The position numbers and the translations under genes are program-made. Positions 1-7,919 of a stretch of DNA of 64,000 nucleotides are shown piece after piece. The stretch comes from Candidatus Binataceae bacterium (GTDB taxonomy: Bacteria > Desulfobacterota > Binatia > Binatales > Binataceae). The notes under the pieces are model-generated. The model was not told where the DNA came from. It was given only the letters and a program-made list of their open reading frames with translations, and did no database searches. Location: assembly GCA_035308025.1 (NCBI GenBank), contig DATGHL010000022.1, positions 1-64,000 on the forward strand, read 5' to 3'. Each line of letters starts with the position of its first letter. The stretch's first letter is position 1.

Positions 1-626
1 GACGCCCGCATCCCCATCGTGTACCAATCGTCCTTGAAGGTGAGGCCCGGGGTCTCGCGGGGCGGGATAAAGAAAGTCAGGATCGTCGGACCCTCGGGCG
101 CGTCCGCCCAGGTCGCCTCGGAGAAATAGTAGTCCAGCGCGATACTCTGGGTGCTGAAAATTTTCCGCCCATTGATCAGCCAGCCGCCGTTGACCCGATT
201 CGCGGTGGTCCGCGGCCGCAGCACCAGCACCGAATTGTCCGGCTCCGAACCCGAGCCGCCGCAGATTAGCCGCTCCTTCGCGATCCGCCGGAGCTTCGCC
301 TCAACGTTGGGCCGCTTGAATTTCCGCCACAGGTCGAGCAGCAGTCCGACCACGTTGAAGTGCATGTTGATCGCCAGCGCCGTCGGCCCGCAGCCCTGCG
401 CCAGCCGCTCCTGCGCCTTGATCCGTTCAAGCATCGTCGCGCCCAGCCCGCCCAGCTCCTCCGGAATGATCAGCGTGGTGTAGCCGGTCTCGCGAATCCG
501 CGCATAGTTCTCGAAGGGAAACGCCTCCTCGATGTCATATTTCGCCGAACGCGGCGCGAACTCGTCGGCCAGCATTCCCGCAAGGTCGAGAAATCGCTGC
601 TCGCGCTCGGTATGGTGCTGATTCAT
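1..626 (-). CDS. Acyl-CoA dehydrogenase, N-terminal part (runs off window)
   Basis: My reverse-strand translation begins at the ATG at 626-624 (MNQHHTEREQRFLD...) and stays open to position 1, giving about 208 residues. The helical N-terminal domain followed by 'GYTTLIIPEELGGLGATMLE' and then 'GGSGSEPDNS' and 'INGRKIFSTQS' fits the FAD-dependent acyl-CoA dehydrogenase superfamily, which oxidises acyl-CoA thioesters to 2-enoyl-CoA and passes electrons to ETF. The catalytic base region lies beyond the window, so the substrate class cannot be told; members with this start also include flavin monooxygenases of the DszC/HpaH type. It is divergent from the thioesterase/MaoC pair to its right, and the shared intergenic region holds a parS-type palindrome. 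Confidence 0.8.
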   Translation of the reverse strand, partial: MNQHHTEREQRFLDLAGMLADEFAPRSAKYDIEEAFPFENYARIRETGYTTLIIPEELGGLGATMLERIKAQERLAQGCGPTALAINMHFNVVGLLLDLWRKFKRPNVEAKLRRIAKERLICGGSGSEPDNSVLVLRPRTTANRVNGGWLINGRKIFSTQSIALDYYFSEATWADAPEGPTILTFFIPPRETPGLTFKDDWYTMGMRA

Positions 627-757
627 CCGGCTACCCTCCGCCGCGGCCACCCGGGCCGCACTCCCGGAGCATAAGCGCAATCGCCCTGGTTTGACCAGAT
701 CTTGTCAAGGGTGAAACCTTGCACAACAACAGGGTCGGCCGCAGAAACTTGTGGAAC

Positions 758-773
758 TGTTTCACGTGAAACA
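758..773. other. parS: parS centromere-like site (perfect 16-bp palindrome)
   Basis: The sequence TGTTTCACGTGAAACA is a perfect palindrome and equals the classical chromosomal parS consensus bound by ParB in bacteria from Bacillus to Caulobacter. ParB loads here and spreads to organise and segregate the origin region. It lies between two divergent genes. A second close match (15/16) is found 15 kb away at 15868, as expected for origin-proximal parS clusters. No parA or parB gene is in the window. Confidence 0.82.
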
Positions 774-846
774 TTTTTCACCATCTCTTCGCCGCCAGGA
801 TGCTCCGATACTCCGCTGCCGCGGCTCTGGCGGTCGGTTAGCAAAT

Positions 847-862
847 TGTTCGCGTGAAACGT
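847..862. other. Degenerate parS-like half site
   Basis: TTGTTCGCGTGAAACG keeps the right half GCGTGAAAC of the palindrome at 758 and matches 12 of 16 consensus bases. It sits 74 bp from the perfect site and is followed, as in the copy at 16566, by the TGCAAAAGCCGCGACAACGG block. ParB binding is uncertain. Confidence 0.4.
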
Positions 863-935
863 TCGGTGCATGATGTGCAAAAGCCGCGACAACGGAGCGG
901 CGTACTGCCCGGGCGGTGAAAAAGAAGGTGAAAAA

Positions 936-1334
936 ATGAGACCAGTACCAGCGGGGGCCAAAGGCACTTATGAATTTGTCGTCGGTGAGCAGGATCTCGC
1001 CGGGACCGTCGAGCCGACGCTGCCGCCGGTCCTGGCGACGGCCAAAATGAGCCTCGCGATGGAACTCGCGGCGATCAACGCGCTCAAGCCCTACCTCGAA
1101 CCGGGCGAGATGTCGGTGGGCGTCACGGTCAGCGTCACGCATACCGCGGCGACGCCGGCCGGATGGAAAGTGCGGGCCGAGGCCGAAGTCACCGGCGGCG
1201 AGGGCCGCCGCGTCGAATACGTCGTGCGGGCCTTCGATGAGAAGGAAGAGATCGGCAACGGTACGCACACTCGCGCGGTGCTCGAACAGAGCAAGTTCGA
1301 TCAGCGCTTCGACGCCAAGGTCAAAGGAAAGTAG
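936..1334 (+). CDS. FlK-like hotdog acyl-CoA thioesterase
   Basis: I place the start at the ATG at 936, after AAGAAGGTGAAAA, rather than at 870, because the earlier codons translate the intergenic repeat. The 132-residue product reads as a single hotdog domain of the fluoroacetyl-CoA thioesterase (FlK) type. Thr35, Glu43 and His69 have exactly the 8 and 26 residue spacing of the FlK triad (Thr42, Glu50, His76), and 'GEMSVGVTVSVTHTAATP' is the family signature. The protein would hydrolyse a short or unusual acyl-CoA in the cytosol. It is followed after 2 bp by a MaoC-type protein, so the two are probably co-transcribed. Fluoroacetate itself need not be the substrate; many homologues are uncharacterised. 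Confidence 0.75.
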   Translation: MRPVPAGAKGTYEFVVGEQDLAGTVEPTLPPVLATAKMSLAMELAAINALKPYLEPGEMSVGVTVSVTHTAATPAGWKVRAEAEVTGGEGRRVEYVVRAFDEKEEIGNGTHTRAVLEQSKFDQRFDAKVKGK

Positions 1335-1336
1335 CC

Positions 1337-2212
1337 ATGACTGCTGAAATTTTTGCGCCCAACGAAGTCTACGTCGGCCGCGATTTCGGCGGCATTGAAT
1401 GCGCGATCGACAACACAGTCATCGAAAACTTCATCGCCGCCACCGGCGACGACAATCCCGCGTATCGCGGCGATTCCCCGCTCGGCGGACCGCTGGCCCC
1501 GGCCCTGACGGTCCACTCGGCGGTCTTCCGCAATCGCGATTGGTACCTGCCGAACCTGTTCGGCAATCTCCACGCGCGGCAGGAGTGGCAGGGCTTTGCG
1601 CCGATTCGCCCCGGCGACCGCCTGCACACGCGCTCGGTGATAGTCGATCGCTATATCAAGCGCGACCGCGAGTACGTGGTCAACGAATGCCTCCTGCTCG
1701 ACGAGCAGGGAAAGGTGATCCAGCGCAGTCGCACCCATCAGAGCTTTCTGCTGAATCAGGGCGGCGGCTTCGCCGTCGATCGCGAGCGCGAGAAATCCAC
1801 AGCGCGCAGCTTCAATGTCGGCGAGCGTGGCGGCGAGCTGATCGAAACCCCCATGCGCACGATCTCGCAAGCGATGTGCATGGCCTTCTCCGGGCCGAGC
1901 CTCAACTATCACACCGACGCCGACGAGGCGCGCAAGCTCGGCTTTCCGGCGATCGTGGTGCAGGGCATGTGGTCGGTCTGCCTGATCGCCGAAATGATGA
2001 CCCGGCGCTTCGGCCTCGGCTTCATGATCGGCGGGCGCTTCGACCTGCGGCTCGTCAATGTGCTGTGGGCGGAGGAAAGCTCGCGAGCGCGCGGACGAAT
2101 TCTCGAGCGGCGGCCGGAAGGCTCGCGCACTCGCGCCGAAGTCGAGGTCTGGTCAGAGAAGAGCGACGGCACAAAGACGATCGTCGGGAGCGCAAGCGCA
2201 CTAGAACTTTAG
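1337..2212 (+). CDS. MaoC-family (double hotdog) acyl dehydratase
   Basis: The 291-residue protein shows two hotdog halves. The N-terminal half has 'FIAATGDDNPAY' and resembles the FAS1-type dehydratase domain. The C-terminal half has 'SGPSLNYHTDADEARKLGFPAIVVQG', the MaoC layout where a His near the start of the hot-dog helix sits before the VVQG strand. Such proteins hydrate 2-enoyl-CoA or dehydrate 3-hydroxyacyl-CoA. The gene starts 2 bp after the FlK-like thioesterase stop, so the pair likely acts on one acyl-CoA. The canonical GDxNPxH motif is incomplete in the C-terminal half, so catalysis is not certain. Confidence 0.75.
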   Translation: MTAEIFAPNEVYVGRDFGGIECAIDNTVIENFIAATGDDNPAYRGDSPLGGPLAPALTVHSAVFRNRDWYLPNLFGNLHARQEWQGFAPIRPGDRLHTRSVIVDRYIKRDREYVVNECLLLDEQGKVIQRSRTHQSFLLNQGGGFAVDREREKSTARSFNVGERGGELIETPMRTISQAMCMAFSGPSLNYHTDADEARKLGFPAIVVQGMWSVCLIAEMMTRRFGLGFMIGGRFDLRLVNVLWAEESSRARGRILERRPEGSRTRAEVEVWSEKSDGTKTIVGSASALEL

Positions 2213-2220
2213 TCCCGCAA

Positions 2221-2334
2221 ACCGGTACCGGCTTCGCTAGCGCGAAGCTGTCCGAGATCCTTGATTGGCCGCGCCTCGCAAACTCGGCCGCCCCCTGCGA
2301 CTTCGTTCGCGTTACTCACTGCGCTCAGGATGAC
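2221..2334. repeat. Interspersed intergenic repeat R1, copy 1
   Basis: About 114 bp beginning ACCGGTACCGGCTTCGCT and ending CGCTCAGGATGAC. It is clearly the same sequence as 4955-5062, with scattered substitutions and a few indels. Both copies sit just behind stop codons of plus-strand genes. It contains no credible gene and looks like a short chromosomal repeat; TTCGC/GCGAA pairs would let it fold. Confidence 0.7.
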
Positions 2335-2363
2335 ATCGTCGGTATCGCGAGCGCAATCGAACT

Positions 2364-3719
2364 CTAAGGGCGCGTCAGCGCTTCAATCGCGGCGATCGAT
2401 TTCGGGATCGCGGCGGTCATCACTTCGTGGCCGTCCGGCGTCACCAGCACGTCGTCCTCGATCCGGATGCCGATGCCGCGGAACTCCTCCGGCGCACTAT
2501 CGTCGTCGGGCGCGATATAGATGCCCGGTTCCGCGGTGAGAATCATGCCGGGTTCGAGCGTGCGGGATTCGCCGCCGACGCGATAGAGCCCGACGTCGTG
2601 AACGTCCATCCCCAGCCAGTGGCTCGTTCGATGCATGTAATAGCGGCGGAACGAATCCTTCTCGAGCGCCTCCCCGGGCGATTCCGTCAGCAGCCCGATA
2701 TTGCACATACCCTCGACCAGCACGCCGACCGCCGCCTGATGCGCATCGTCGAACTTCACGCCGGGCTTGATTGCCGCGATCGCCTTTAGCTGCGCCGCGA
2801 GAACAATTTCGTAAAGGTCGCGCTGAAGCGGGGTGAAGGCGGCGCCTATCGGAAAGGTGCGCGTAACGTCGGAGGCGTAAAAGTCGTACTCGCAGCCGGC
2901 GTCGATCAGCAGCAGCTCGCCGGTGCGCATCGCGCGATCGTTATTGATGTAATGCAGCGTCGCCGCGTTAGGGCCCGAGGCGACGATCGAGGGATAGCTC
3001 GGGCCCGCGGCGCCGCGCTTGCGAAAGCTGTAGTTGACCAGCGCCTCGATCTCCCATTCCATCATGCCGCCGCGCGCCTCGTGCATCGCCGCTTCGTGCG
3101 CGGTATGGGAGATCGCGATCGCCCGGCGCATCGTGGCGAGCTCCTCGGGACGCTTGAACAGGCGCATCTCGTGGAGGATTTCGCGCGGGTCGAGGATCGC
3201 GTGCGGGCCCGTGCCGGTGCGCGGACGCATCGCGGCAGAGGCCTTGATCATCTCGAGCACATGGCTGTCGGCGGCGGGATTGAGCCCGAGCGGGAAGTAG
3301 ATGCGTTCGGCGCGGTCGAGGAACCCCGGCAGCACCCGATTGAGGTCATCGATTACGTAGGCCTTGTCCGCGCCGTAATCGGCGACCGCGCCTTCGACTC
3401 CGGCGCGGCGTCCGGTCCAGGTTTCGCGCGTTTTGTCGCGAGGCCGGAGGAAGAGGATGAATTCGTCGGGCTGACCGGGCGCGAAGAGCGCGACCGCGTC
3501 GGGCTCGCTGAAGCCGGTCAGGTAGTAAAAATCGTTGTCCTGGCGATAGATGAACTCGACGTCGCCGGAGCGGATTGCAACCGGTGCGCTCGGCAGAATC
3601 GCGACTGCGCCGCCGAGCGCATTGAGGAAGCGCTTGCGGCGCCCCGCAAAAATCTCGCGGCCCGCGCTGGAGTTCAACTGCCCGTCGTTTTCGCCAATTT
3701 CCAAAGTACTGATTGACAC
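2364..3719 (-). CDS. pepP: Xaa-Pro aminopeptidase (M24 family)
   Basis: The 451-residue product has the aminopeptidase P N-terminal domain (about residues 15-170, with 'YRQDNDFYYLTGFSEPDAVALFAP') and the pita-bread M24 domain. The five metal ligands can be read in order: two Asp in 'DAGCEYDFYASDVTRTFP', His in 'HWLGMDVHDVG', Glu in 'TAEPGIYI' and Glu in 'GIRIEDDVLVT'. It removes N-terminal residues preceding proline using two divalent metal ions, usually Mn. The start is a GTG at 3719 lying inside an inverted repeat ATTGAC-N4-GTCAAT. Length is normal for PepP. Confidence 0.92.
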   Translation of the reverse strand: MSISTLEIGENDGQLNSSAGREIFAGRRKRFLNALGGAVAILPSAPVAIRSGDVEFIYRQDNDFYYLTGFSEPDAVALFAPGQPDEFILFLRPRDKTRETWTGRRAGVEGAVADYGADKAYVIDDLNRVLPGFLDRAERIYFPLGLNPAADSHVLEMIKASAAMRPRTGTGPHAILDPREILHEMRLFKRPEELATMRRAIAISHTAHEAAMHEARGGMMEWEIEALVNYSFRKRGAAGPSYPSIVASGPNAATLHYINNDRAMRTGELLLIDAGCEYDFYASDVTRTFPIGAAFTPLQRDLYEIVLAAQLKAIAAIKPGVKFDDAHQAAVGVLVEGMCNIGLLTESPGEALEKDSFRRYYMHRTSHWLGMDVHDVGLYRVGGESRTLEPGMILTAEPGIYIAPDDDSAPEEFRGIGIRIEDDVLVTPDGHEVMTAAIPKSIAAIEALTRP

Positions 3720-3727
3720 TAGTCAAT
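3712..3727. promoter_or_regulatory. FNR/FixK-like inverted repeat at the pepP start
   Basis: ATTGACACTAGTCAAT has 6-bp arms and fits TTGA-N6-TCAA, the FixK/FNR-class operator pattern. It overlaps the GTG start codon of the minus-strand aminopeptidase, where binding would repress. A Crp/Fnr regulator is encoded at 37799-38539. Only the palindrome is seen; its role is inference. Confidence 0.3.
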
Positions 3728-3795
3728 TATGGAGCGATTTCGCCCGCGGGTCGAGGCGATCGCGCGGATTACCAACTCGATTGACAGGTGATGCA

Positions 3796-3817
3796 AAGAC
3801 AAGATAGGGCCTGTCTT
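3796..3817. promoter_or_regulatory. Inverted repeat upstream of the methyltransferase
   Basis: AAGACA and TGTCTT form a 6-bp inverted repeat with a 10-nt spacer ending 22 bp before the ATG at 3840. It could be an operator or a leader hairpin. No regulator can be named. Confidence 0.25.
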
Positions 3818-3839
3818 AAACTGACCGGAGGTTGCGACT

Positions 3840-4922
3840 ATGGCGACGGCATCTGCGCCTTTTGACCTCGAGAAAGCGAAAAAGACTGCGGAGCAGGTCT
3901 TCGGCTTGCTCGGCGGCGCGCTGGTCTCGGCGATGATTTATCTCGGCGACCGGATGGGGCTGTACTCAGCGCTCAACGGCGCGGGGCCGGTTACGAGCGT
4001 CGAGCTGGCGAAGAAAACCGGACTGCACGAGCGTTGGATTCGTGAATGGCTGGAGGGGCAGGCCGCCGCCGGGCTGATCGATTACAAGGGCGAGGGCCGC
4101 TTTGCGTTGAGTGCGGAAACCGCGATGGTGTTGGCAGACGAATCCAGCCCATTCTTTCTGGGCGGCGGTTTCGGCAGTCTGCCGCAGCAGATGGCGGTGC
4201 TCGAGCGGCTGCCGGAGGCGTTCAAGAGCGGCGTCGGCTTGAGTTACGACGCGCTCGGCGCGGAGGTGAACCGCGGCGTCGAACGGCTGCTGGCGCCGTG
4301 GTTCCGCACGCAACTGGTGCCGGTCGCAATCCCACGACTCGACGGCGTCGCGGCCAAACTAGCGACCGGAGCTAAGGTTGCCGATGTCGGCTGCGGCGCC
4401 GGCGTCGCGCTGATCGAGATGGCCAAGGCCTACCCGCGCTCGAAGTTTCACGGCTACGATATCGCGAAGATCCCGCTCGCCCGTGCCACCGCGAATGCCA
4501 AGCAGGCGGGAATCGCGAACGTGACCTTTCATGACGCCGGCGTCGATCCCCTGCCCTCGGATGCGAGCTGTGATTTCATCACGACCTTCGATTGCCTGCA
4601 CGACATGACGCGACCCGACCTCGTGATTCGCGCGATCCGCTCGGCGATCAAGCCCGACGGCACCTGGCTTATCGCGGACGTCCATGGCCAGCCGACCTTC
4701 GAGCAAAATCTGTCGGACAACCCGCTCGCCGCTCTGATGTATGGCTTCTCGGTGCTCTGCTGCATGTCGTCGGCGCTGTCGGAACCGGGCGGTCTGGGTT
4801 TGGGGACGCTCGGATTTCCCGAGCCGGTAGCGCGCAAGATGACCGCGGAGGCGGGCTTCACGCGTTTCGTCGTGAAGGATTTCGAGAACCCGATCAATGC
4901 ATATTACGAGGTGCGTCCTTAG
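3840..4922 (+). CDS. Class I SAM-dependent methyltransferase with winged-helix N terminus
   Basis: The 360-residue protein has an N-terminal winged-helix dimerisation domain ('GLHERWIREWLEGQAAAGLIDY', about residues 61-82), as in O-methyltransferase-type enzymes. A Rossmann methyltransferase domain begins with motif I 'VADVGCGAGVALIEMAKAYP' near residue 180, followed by the acidic residue of motif II in 'HGYDI'. An RBS CCGGAGG sits 8 bp upstream of the ATG. The relatives are often annotated as transcriptional-regulator-fused methyltransferases; the substrate is unknown. It stands alone between divergent and convergent genes, and is followed by repeat R1. Confidence 0.82.
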   Translation: MATASAPFDLEKAKKTAEQVFGLLGGALVSAMIYLGDRMGLYSALNGAGPVTSVELAKKTGLHERWIREWLEGQAAAGLIDYKGEGRFALSAETAMVLADESSPFFLGGGFGSLPQQMAVLERLPEAFKSGVGLSYDALGAEVNRGVERLLAPWFRTQLVPVAIPRLDGVAAKLATGAKVADVGCGAGVALIEMAKAYPRSKFHGYDIAKIPLARATANAKQAGIANVTFHDAGVDPLPSDASCDFITTFDCLHDMTRPDLVIRAIRSAIKPDGTWLIADVHGQPTFEQNLSDNPLAALMYGFSVLCCMSSALSEPGGLGLGTLGFPEPVARKMTAEAGFTRFVVKDFENPINAYYEVRP

Positions 4923-4954
4923 TCTCGCGAGAGCGGATCGGGCGGGCCCAGAAG

Positions 4955-5062
4955 ACCGGTACCGGCTTCGCTCCGCGAAGCTGCGTCCTTGTTTGTCCGC
5001 GCCTCGCAGACTCGGCCGCCCCCTCCGACTTCGCTCGCGTTGCTCACTTCGCTCAGGATGAC
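4955..5062. repeat. Interspersed intergenic repeat R1, copy 2
   Basis: Second copy of the repeat at 2221-2334, beginning ACCGGTACCGGCTTCGCT and ending CGCTCAGGATGAC. It follows the methyltransferase stop codon. The spacing of 2.7 kb between copies and their imperfect identity suggest dispersed rather than recent tandem duplication. Confidence 0.7.
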
Positions 5063-5124
5063 ACTAACGCTGGCTGGCGCGGCAACAGCGGGAACACTTT
5101 TGCAACGAGCTTCTTAGTCAGGCA

Positions 5125-5661
5125 CTAAGGCGAGCCCGGATCATTCGGGCGCAGCAACGACGGGATTTTTGGCGGAGCCGCGGGGGCCTCGGCGCTGACG
5201 CGATGGAGCTTCCAGGTGCCCTGCTCGGCCGCTGACTGGCCCTTGCAGGAATAGCTGCCCTGACCGGTCTTTTGTTTCAGGCCGCCCTTGAAGCGACAGG
5301 TTGACCCATTGCCCATGTCGACCGACAGCATCAGGCTGTGGCCATCAAAAGTCCCGTCGGTGATTTTACCTTTGCGGTTCATCGCCAGACAGTTCTGCGT
5401 GCCGTAAGCGCAACTGTAAGTGCCGGCGACCTCGGCCTCATCCTGGGTCAAATCGAAGGTTATATTCTGGATCGCGTTGCAGCGTTCCTGCGCGCTAAGC
5501 CGGGTGCCGCAGCGGACTTTGCTGGTACCGGCCCAATGGCCGGCGGCGCTCGGCGACGCGATCGCTATGCGGGTCGCGAGAAGCAGCGGGAGCATCAGCA
5601 GACTTACGGTCAGAGATTTCCTCCGGGCTTTTGGATTCATAGAGAGATTTGAAATCCTCAT
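5125..5661 (-). CDS. Exported protein of unknown function
   Basis: The 178-residue product starts with a basic stretch and a hydrophobic core (about residues 14-34, ending near 'ATRIAIASPSAAGHWAG'), a clear Sec signal peptide. The mature part contains four to six cysteines ('KVRCGTRLSAQERCNAIQ', 'SCAYGTQNCLAMNRKG', 'CRFKGG', 'SYSCKG'), so disulfide bonds in the periplasm are likely, and has a repeated beta-strand look (GTxDG, GNGST). The C terminus is rich in Ala and Pro. It begins 4 bp after the stop of the isochorismatase-like gene and is probably its operon partner. An alternative start 18 bp further in lacks a better RBS. I do not recognise the family. Confidence 0.65.
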   Translation of the reverse strand: MRISNLSMNPKARRKSLTVSLLMLPLLLATRIAIASPSAAGHWAGTSKVRCGTRLSAQERCNAIQNITFDLTQDEAEVAGTYSCAYGTQNCLAMNRKGKITDGTFDGHSLMLSVDMGNGSTCRFKGGLKQKTGQGSYSCKGQSAAEQGTWKLHRVSAEAPAAPPKIPSLLRPNDPGSP

Positions 5662-5665
5662 TGCG

Positions 5666-6364
5666 TCACCCGCTTTTGTCGTCCGAGATCGCAGCGAGCC
5701 GTCCGATCGCCTGGTCGGTGCTCATCACGTCGCCGAAGAACATCGCGAAGGTGTTGAGTGCACCGGCGTGCTCCTCATCAGTCAATGCCGCGTTGGCGTC
5801 CGACAGCATGATGACTTTGTAGTCGAGCATCATCGCGTCGCGCGCAGTGGACTCGCAGCAGACATTTGTGGCCGTGCCGGCGATCAGCAGCGTATCGATA
5901 GCGCGGGCTCTGAGCTGCGCGTCGAGGTTCGATGAGCCGGGCACGAGGGCGCTGTACTTGATCTTTCTGACCCACATATCGCTTGCGAGCACCTCAAGAC
6001 CCGGGAACAATTTGAAACCTTCCGAGGACTCGTCGAGCCCGGCAATCCGCTTCTGCTGGCGCTCCAGAGTCAGCATGCGCGTCGTGAAGTTGCGCCAATG
6101 CTGGGACGCGCCGGCCGCGGTCATCTGGACCCACACCACGACGCCGCCGGCCGCACGCATCGCCGCGGCCATGCGGTTGATGTTCGGCACGATCGCGCGC
6201 GCCATCGGCACCTCAAGCGGAAAGCCCGGCGCGCAATAATAGTTCTGCATGTCGATGACGACTAGTGCAGTGTGGGCTGCGTCGATCGTATCGTGGGCCA
6301 GCAGCTTGCCCATCCGGCTCACGACGCGCGCCTTCACTGACGCGGGTAAGACATAGTTGTGCAT
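5666..6364 (-). CDS. Cysteine hydrolase, isochorismatase family
   Basis: The 232-residue protein has the isochorismatase-like alpha/beta fold with the Asp-Lys-Cys triad: Asp in 'ALVVIDMQNYY' (about residue 38), Lys in 'KYSALVPGSSNL' (about 131) and Cys in 'AGTATNVCCESTARDA' (about 168). Family members hydrolyse amides or vinyl ethers such as N-carbamoylsarcosine, nicotinamide, ureidoacrylate or isochorismate. The 'TNVCCESTARDA' form is shared with ureidoacrylate and carbamoylsarcosine amidohydrolases. The exact substrate cannot be read from sequence. The gene precedes the exported protein on the same strand by 4 bp. Confidence 0.86.
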   Translation of the reverse strand: MHNYVLPASVKARVVSRMGKLLAHDTIDAAHTALVVIDMQNYYCAPGFPLEVPMARAIVPNINRMAAAMRAAGGVVVWVQMTAAGASQHWRNFTTRMLTLERQQKRIAGLDESSEGFKLFPGLEVLASDMWVRKIKYSALVPGSSNLDAQLRARAIDTLLIAGTATNVCCESTARDAMMLDYKVIMLSDANAALTDEEHAGALNTFAMFFGDVMSTDQAIGRLAAISDDKSG

Positions 6365-6424
6365 AGCTAACCCTGCAGTAGGGTAGGAACCGACGCCCGT
6401 CCAGCGGGAAAGCCGCGCTTCACA

Positions 6425-6757
6425 TTATGTGAGTGGGATGAAGTCATACTCGCCGAAATGGATAACCAGGAAAGTCGCTGCGGTCTCGCCGCCGTTAGTA
6501 ACCAGGTGAGGACGCTTGGGCAGCACTGAACGGGTTTCGCCCGGCGCGAGGCGCACCTCCTCCTTGGGGTCGCGCAGGAAGAGCCGGATCTGTCCCTCTA
6601 GAACGAGAAAGGTGTCCTGTGCGGCCGAGTGGCAGTGCCAAGGTATCTTCTGCATCGGGGTAATCGTGAACTCAGCGATTCGGAGCCCCGGACGGGAGGC
6701 ATGGTGGATCCGCTTTTCTACGTCAAGAAGAGGGACCGCTTCCTTTGCGTCTTCCAT
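6425..6757 (-). CDS. Single-domain cupin protein
   Basis: The 110-residue protein is a small beta-barrel cupin. The first cupin motif is read as 'MQKIPWHCHSAAQDTFLVLEGQIRLFLRD' with two His and a downstream Glu, and the second as 'PHLVTNGGETAATFLVIHFGEYD'. An AGGAG sits 9 bp before the ATG. Such proteins bind a metal or small ligand and may be dioxygenases, isomerases or sensors. It lies between isochorismatase-like and enoyl-CoA hydratase genes on the same strand, with an 87-bp gap upstream. Confidence 0.78.
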   Translation of the reverse strand: MEDAKEAVPLLDVEKRIHHASRPGLRIAEFTITPMQKIPWHCHSAAQDTFLVLEGQIRLFLRDPKEEVRLAPGETRSVLPKRPHLVTNGGETAATFLVIHFGEYDFIPLT

Positions 6758-6844
6758 AAGGTCGATCTCCTATCCTTTCCACCTCTCATACCGCGAAGCT
6801 CATCGTCGCGCCAGAAAGAATCGAGGCGCGGCAAGGTGCAGGGG

Positions 6845-7609
6845 TCATTGTCCTTTCCACACGGGTTTGCGTTTTTCCAGAAACGCGCGGACGCCTTCCT
6901 TGGCGTCCGCGCTGCTGCGCACGCGCATCCCGAGCTCGTCGAGATCCTTGTGCTCGACCTCAAAGGCGTGGCTCATGACGCGCGCGAGAGTCTGCTTCAT
7001 CGCGCCGACGGAGAGGGGAGCGTTGCCCGCGATCTTCGCCGCCCATGCGGTCGCAGCGGAGTGAAGCTCGGCATCCGGGACGACCTTGTGCACCAGGCCC
7101 ATCTCGCGCGCGCGGGCGGAATCGACCGGGTCGGCGAGGTAGAGGATCTCAGCGGCGTTGGCGGGCCCGACGATCTCGACGAATTTGCGGAAAATCCAGT
7201 AGGTCGGCAGATAGCCGATGCGCGCTGGTGTCATCCCGAGCCGTGCGCCCGCGCCTGCGATTCTTAGATCGCAGAACAGCGCGAGCACGAGTCCGCCGGT
7301 CAGCGCCTCGCCATGGACCTCCGCGATCGTCGGCACGGTCAATTGACCGAGCCGCTTGATCACCTGGTCGAAGGTGGTGCCGCCGGTGCCCAGTTGCTCG
7401 ATATCGCGCAGGTCGAGGCCGGAGCAGAAGCCGCGCCCGGCGCCGCGGATAATCACTGCGCGCACTGCCTTATCTTCCTGCACAGTAGCGAGTGCGCCTT
7501 CGAGCGCCTCGAGCATCGCGCGATTCATCGCGTTACGCTTCTCGGGCCGATTGAGCGTCAGCGTGACGTGATTCTCGGATCGTTCAATCTGCAAGACTTC
7601 GTCAGGCAT
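6845..7609 (-). CDS. Enoyl-CoA hydratase/isomerase family protein
   Basis: The 254-residue protein fits the crotonase fold: 'ITLNRPEKRNAMN'-type start ('VTLTLNRPEKRNAMNRAML'), first oxyanion-hole region 'AVIIRGAGRGFCSGLDLRDI', and second 'VHGEALTGGLVLALFCDLRIAGAGARLGMTPARIGYLP'. The catalytic Glu of classical hydratases would fall in 'LGMTPARIGYLP', where no Glu pair is evident, so isomerase, hydrolase or lyase activity is also possible. The protein is cytosolic and probably works in acyl-CoA breakdown. Confidence 0.85.
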   Translation of the reverse strand: MPDEVLQIERSENHVTLTLNRPEKRNAMNRAMLEALEGALATVQEDKAVRAVIIRGAGRGFCSGLDLRDIEQLGTGGTTFDQVIKRLGQLTVPTIAEVHGEALTGGLVLALFCDLRIAGAGARLGMTPARIGYLPTYWIFRKFVEIVGPANAAEILYLADPVDSARAREMGLVHKVVPDAELHSAATAWAAKIAGNAPLSVGAMKQTLARVMSHAFEVEHKDLDELGMRVRSSADAKEGVRAFLEKRKPVWKGQ

Positions 7610-7919
7610 CTTTTATCCTCTTCGTTCGGCGCAGGGCTCTCTGCGAACCATCGCACGACCGCCGCAGATTGATCAATTGGCGACTTACGGTGCTTGGTGA
7701 ATCGCATAATGAACATCGTGGCCCGCTGTCTCGCCCAAACGTCCCGTCCTCGACGTGAGGCCATTCTGTGGAATCAGGCATGACATCAAATCGGCGCGTT
7801 GGGGGCCAAGTTGGTTTTCGAGGACTTATGCTTTTCTCGGATTTTTGCTAAGGAGCGAAGATACGGAAAAGTTCACGGATAGTGCGACAAGCCGACCGCA
7901 AAAGCACGGGAGAACGCAG
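7610..7919. other. Intergenic stretch without recognised gene
   Basis: The 310 bp between the divergent enoyl-CoA hydratase and cupin genes hold no credible coding sequence. An open frame running upstream of the cupin gene from 7755 is not homologous to cupins and lacks a good start. The stretch presumably contains two divergent promoters, but I cannot assign boxes confidently. Confidence 0.4.

Larger units (their letters stand above)
700..923. repeat. Composite intergenic repeat, copy A, carrying parS-like palindromes
   Basis: This intergenic stretch shares several short blocks with two other places in the window (15812-15990 and 16566-16640). In order it holds GTCAAGGGTGAAAC with TTGCAC, a perfect parS palindrome (758-773), a degenerate parS half (847-862), TGCAAAAGCCGCGACAACGG (876-895) and CGGTGAAAAA (914-923). 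The last two blocks recur in the same order after the parS-like site of copy C. The function is unknown; a ParB-associated or promoter-associated repeat are both possible. Confidence 0.6.
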
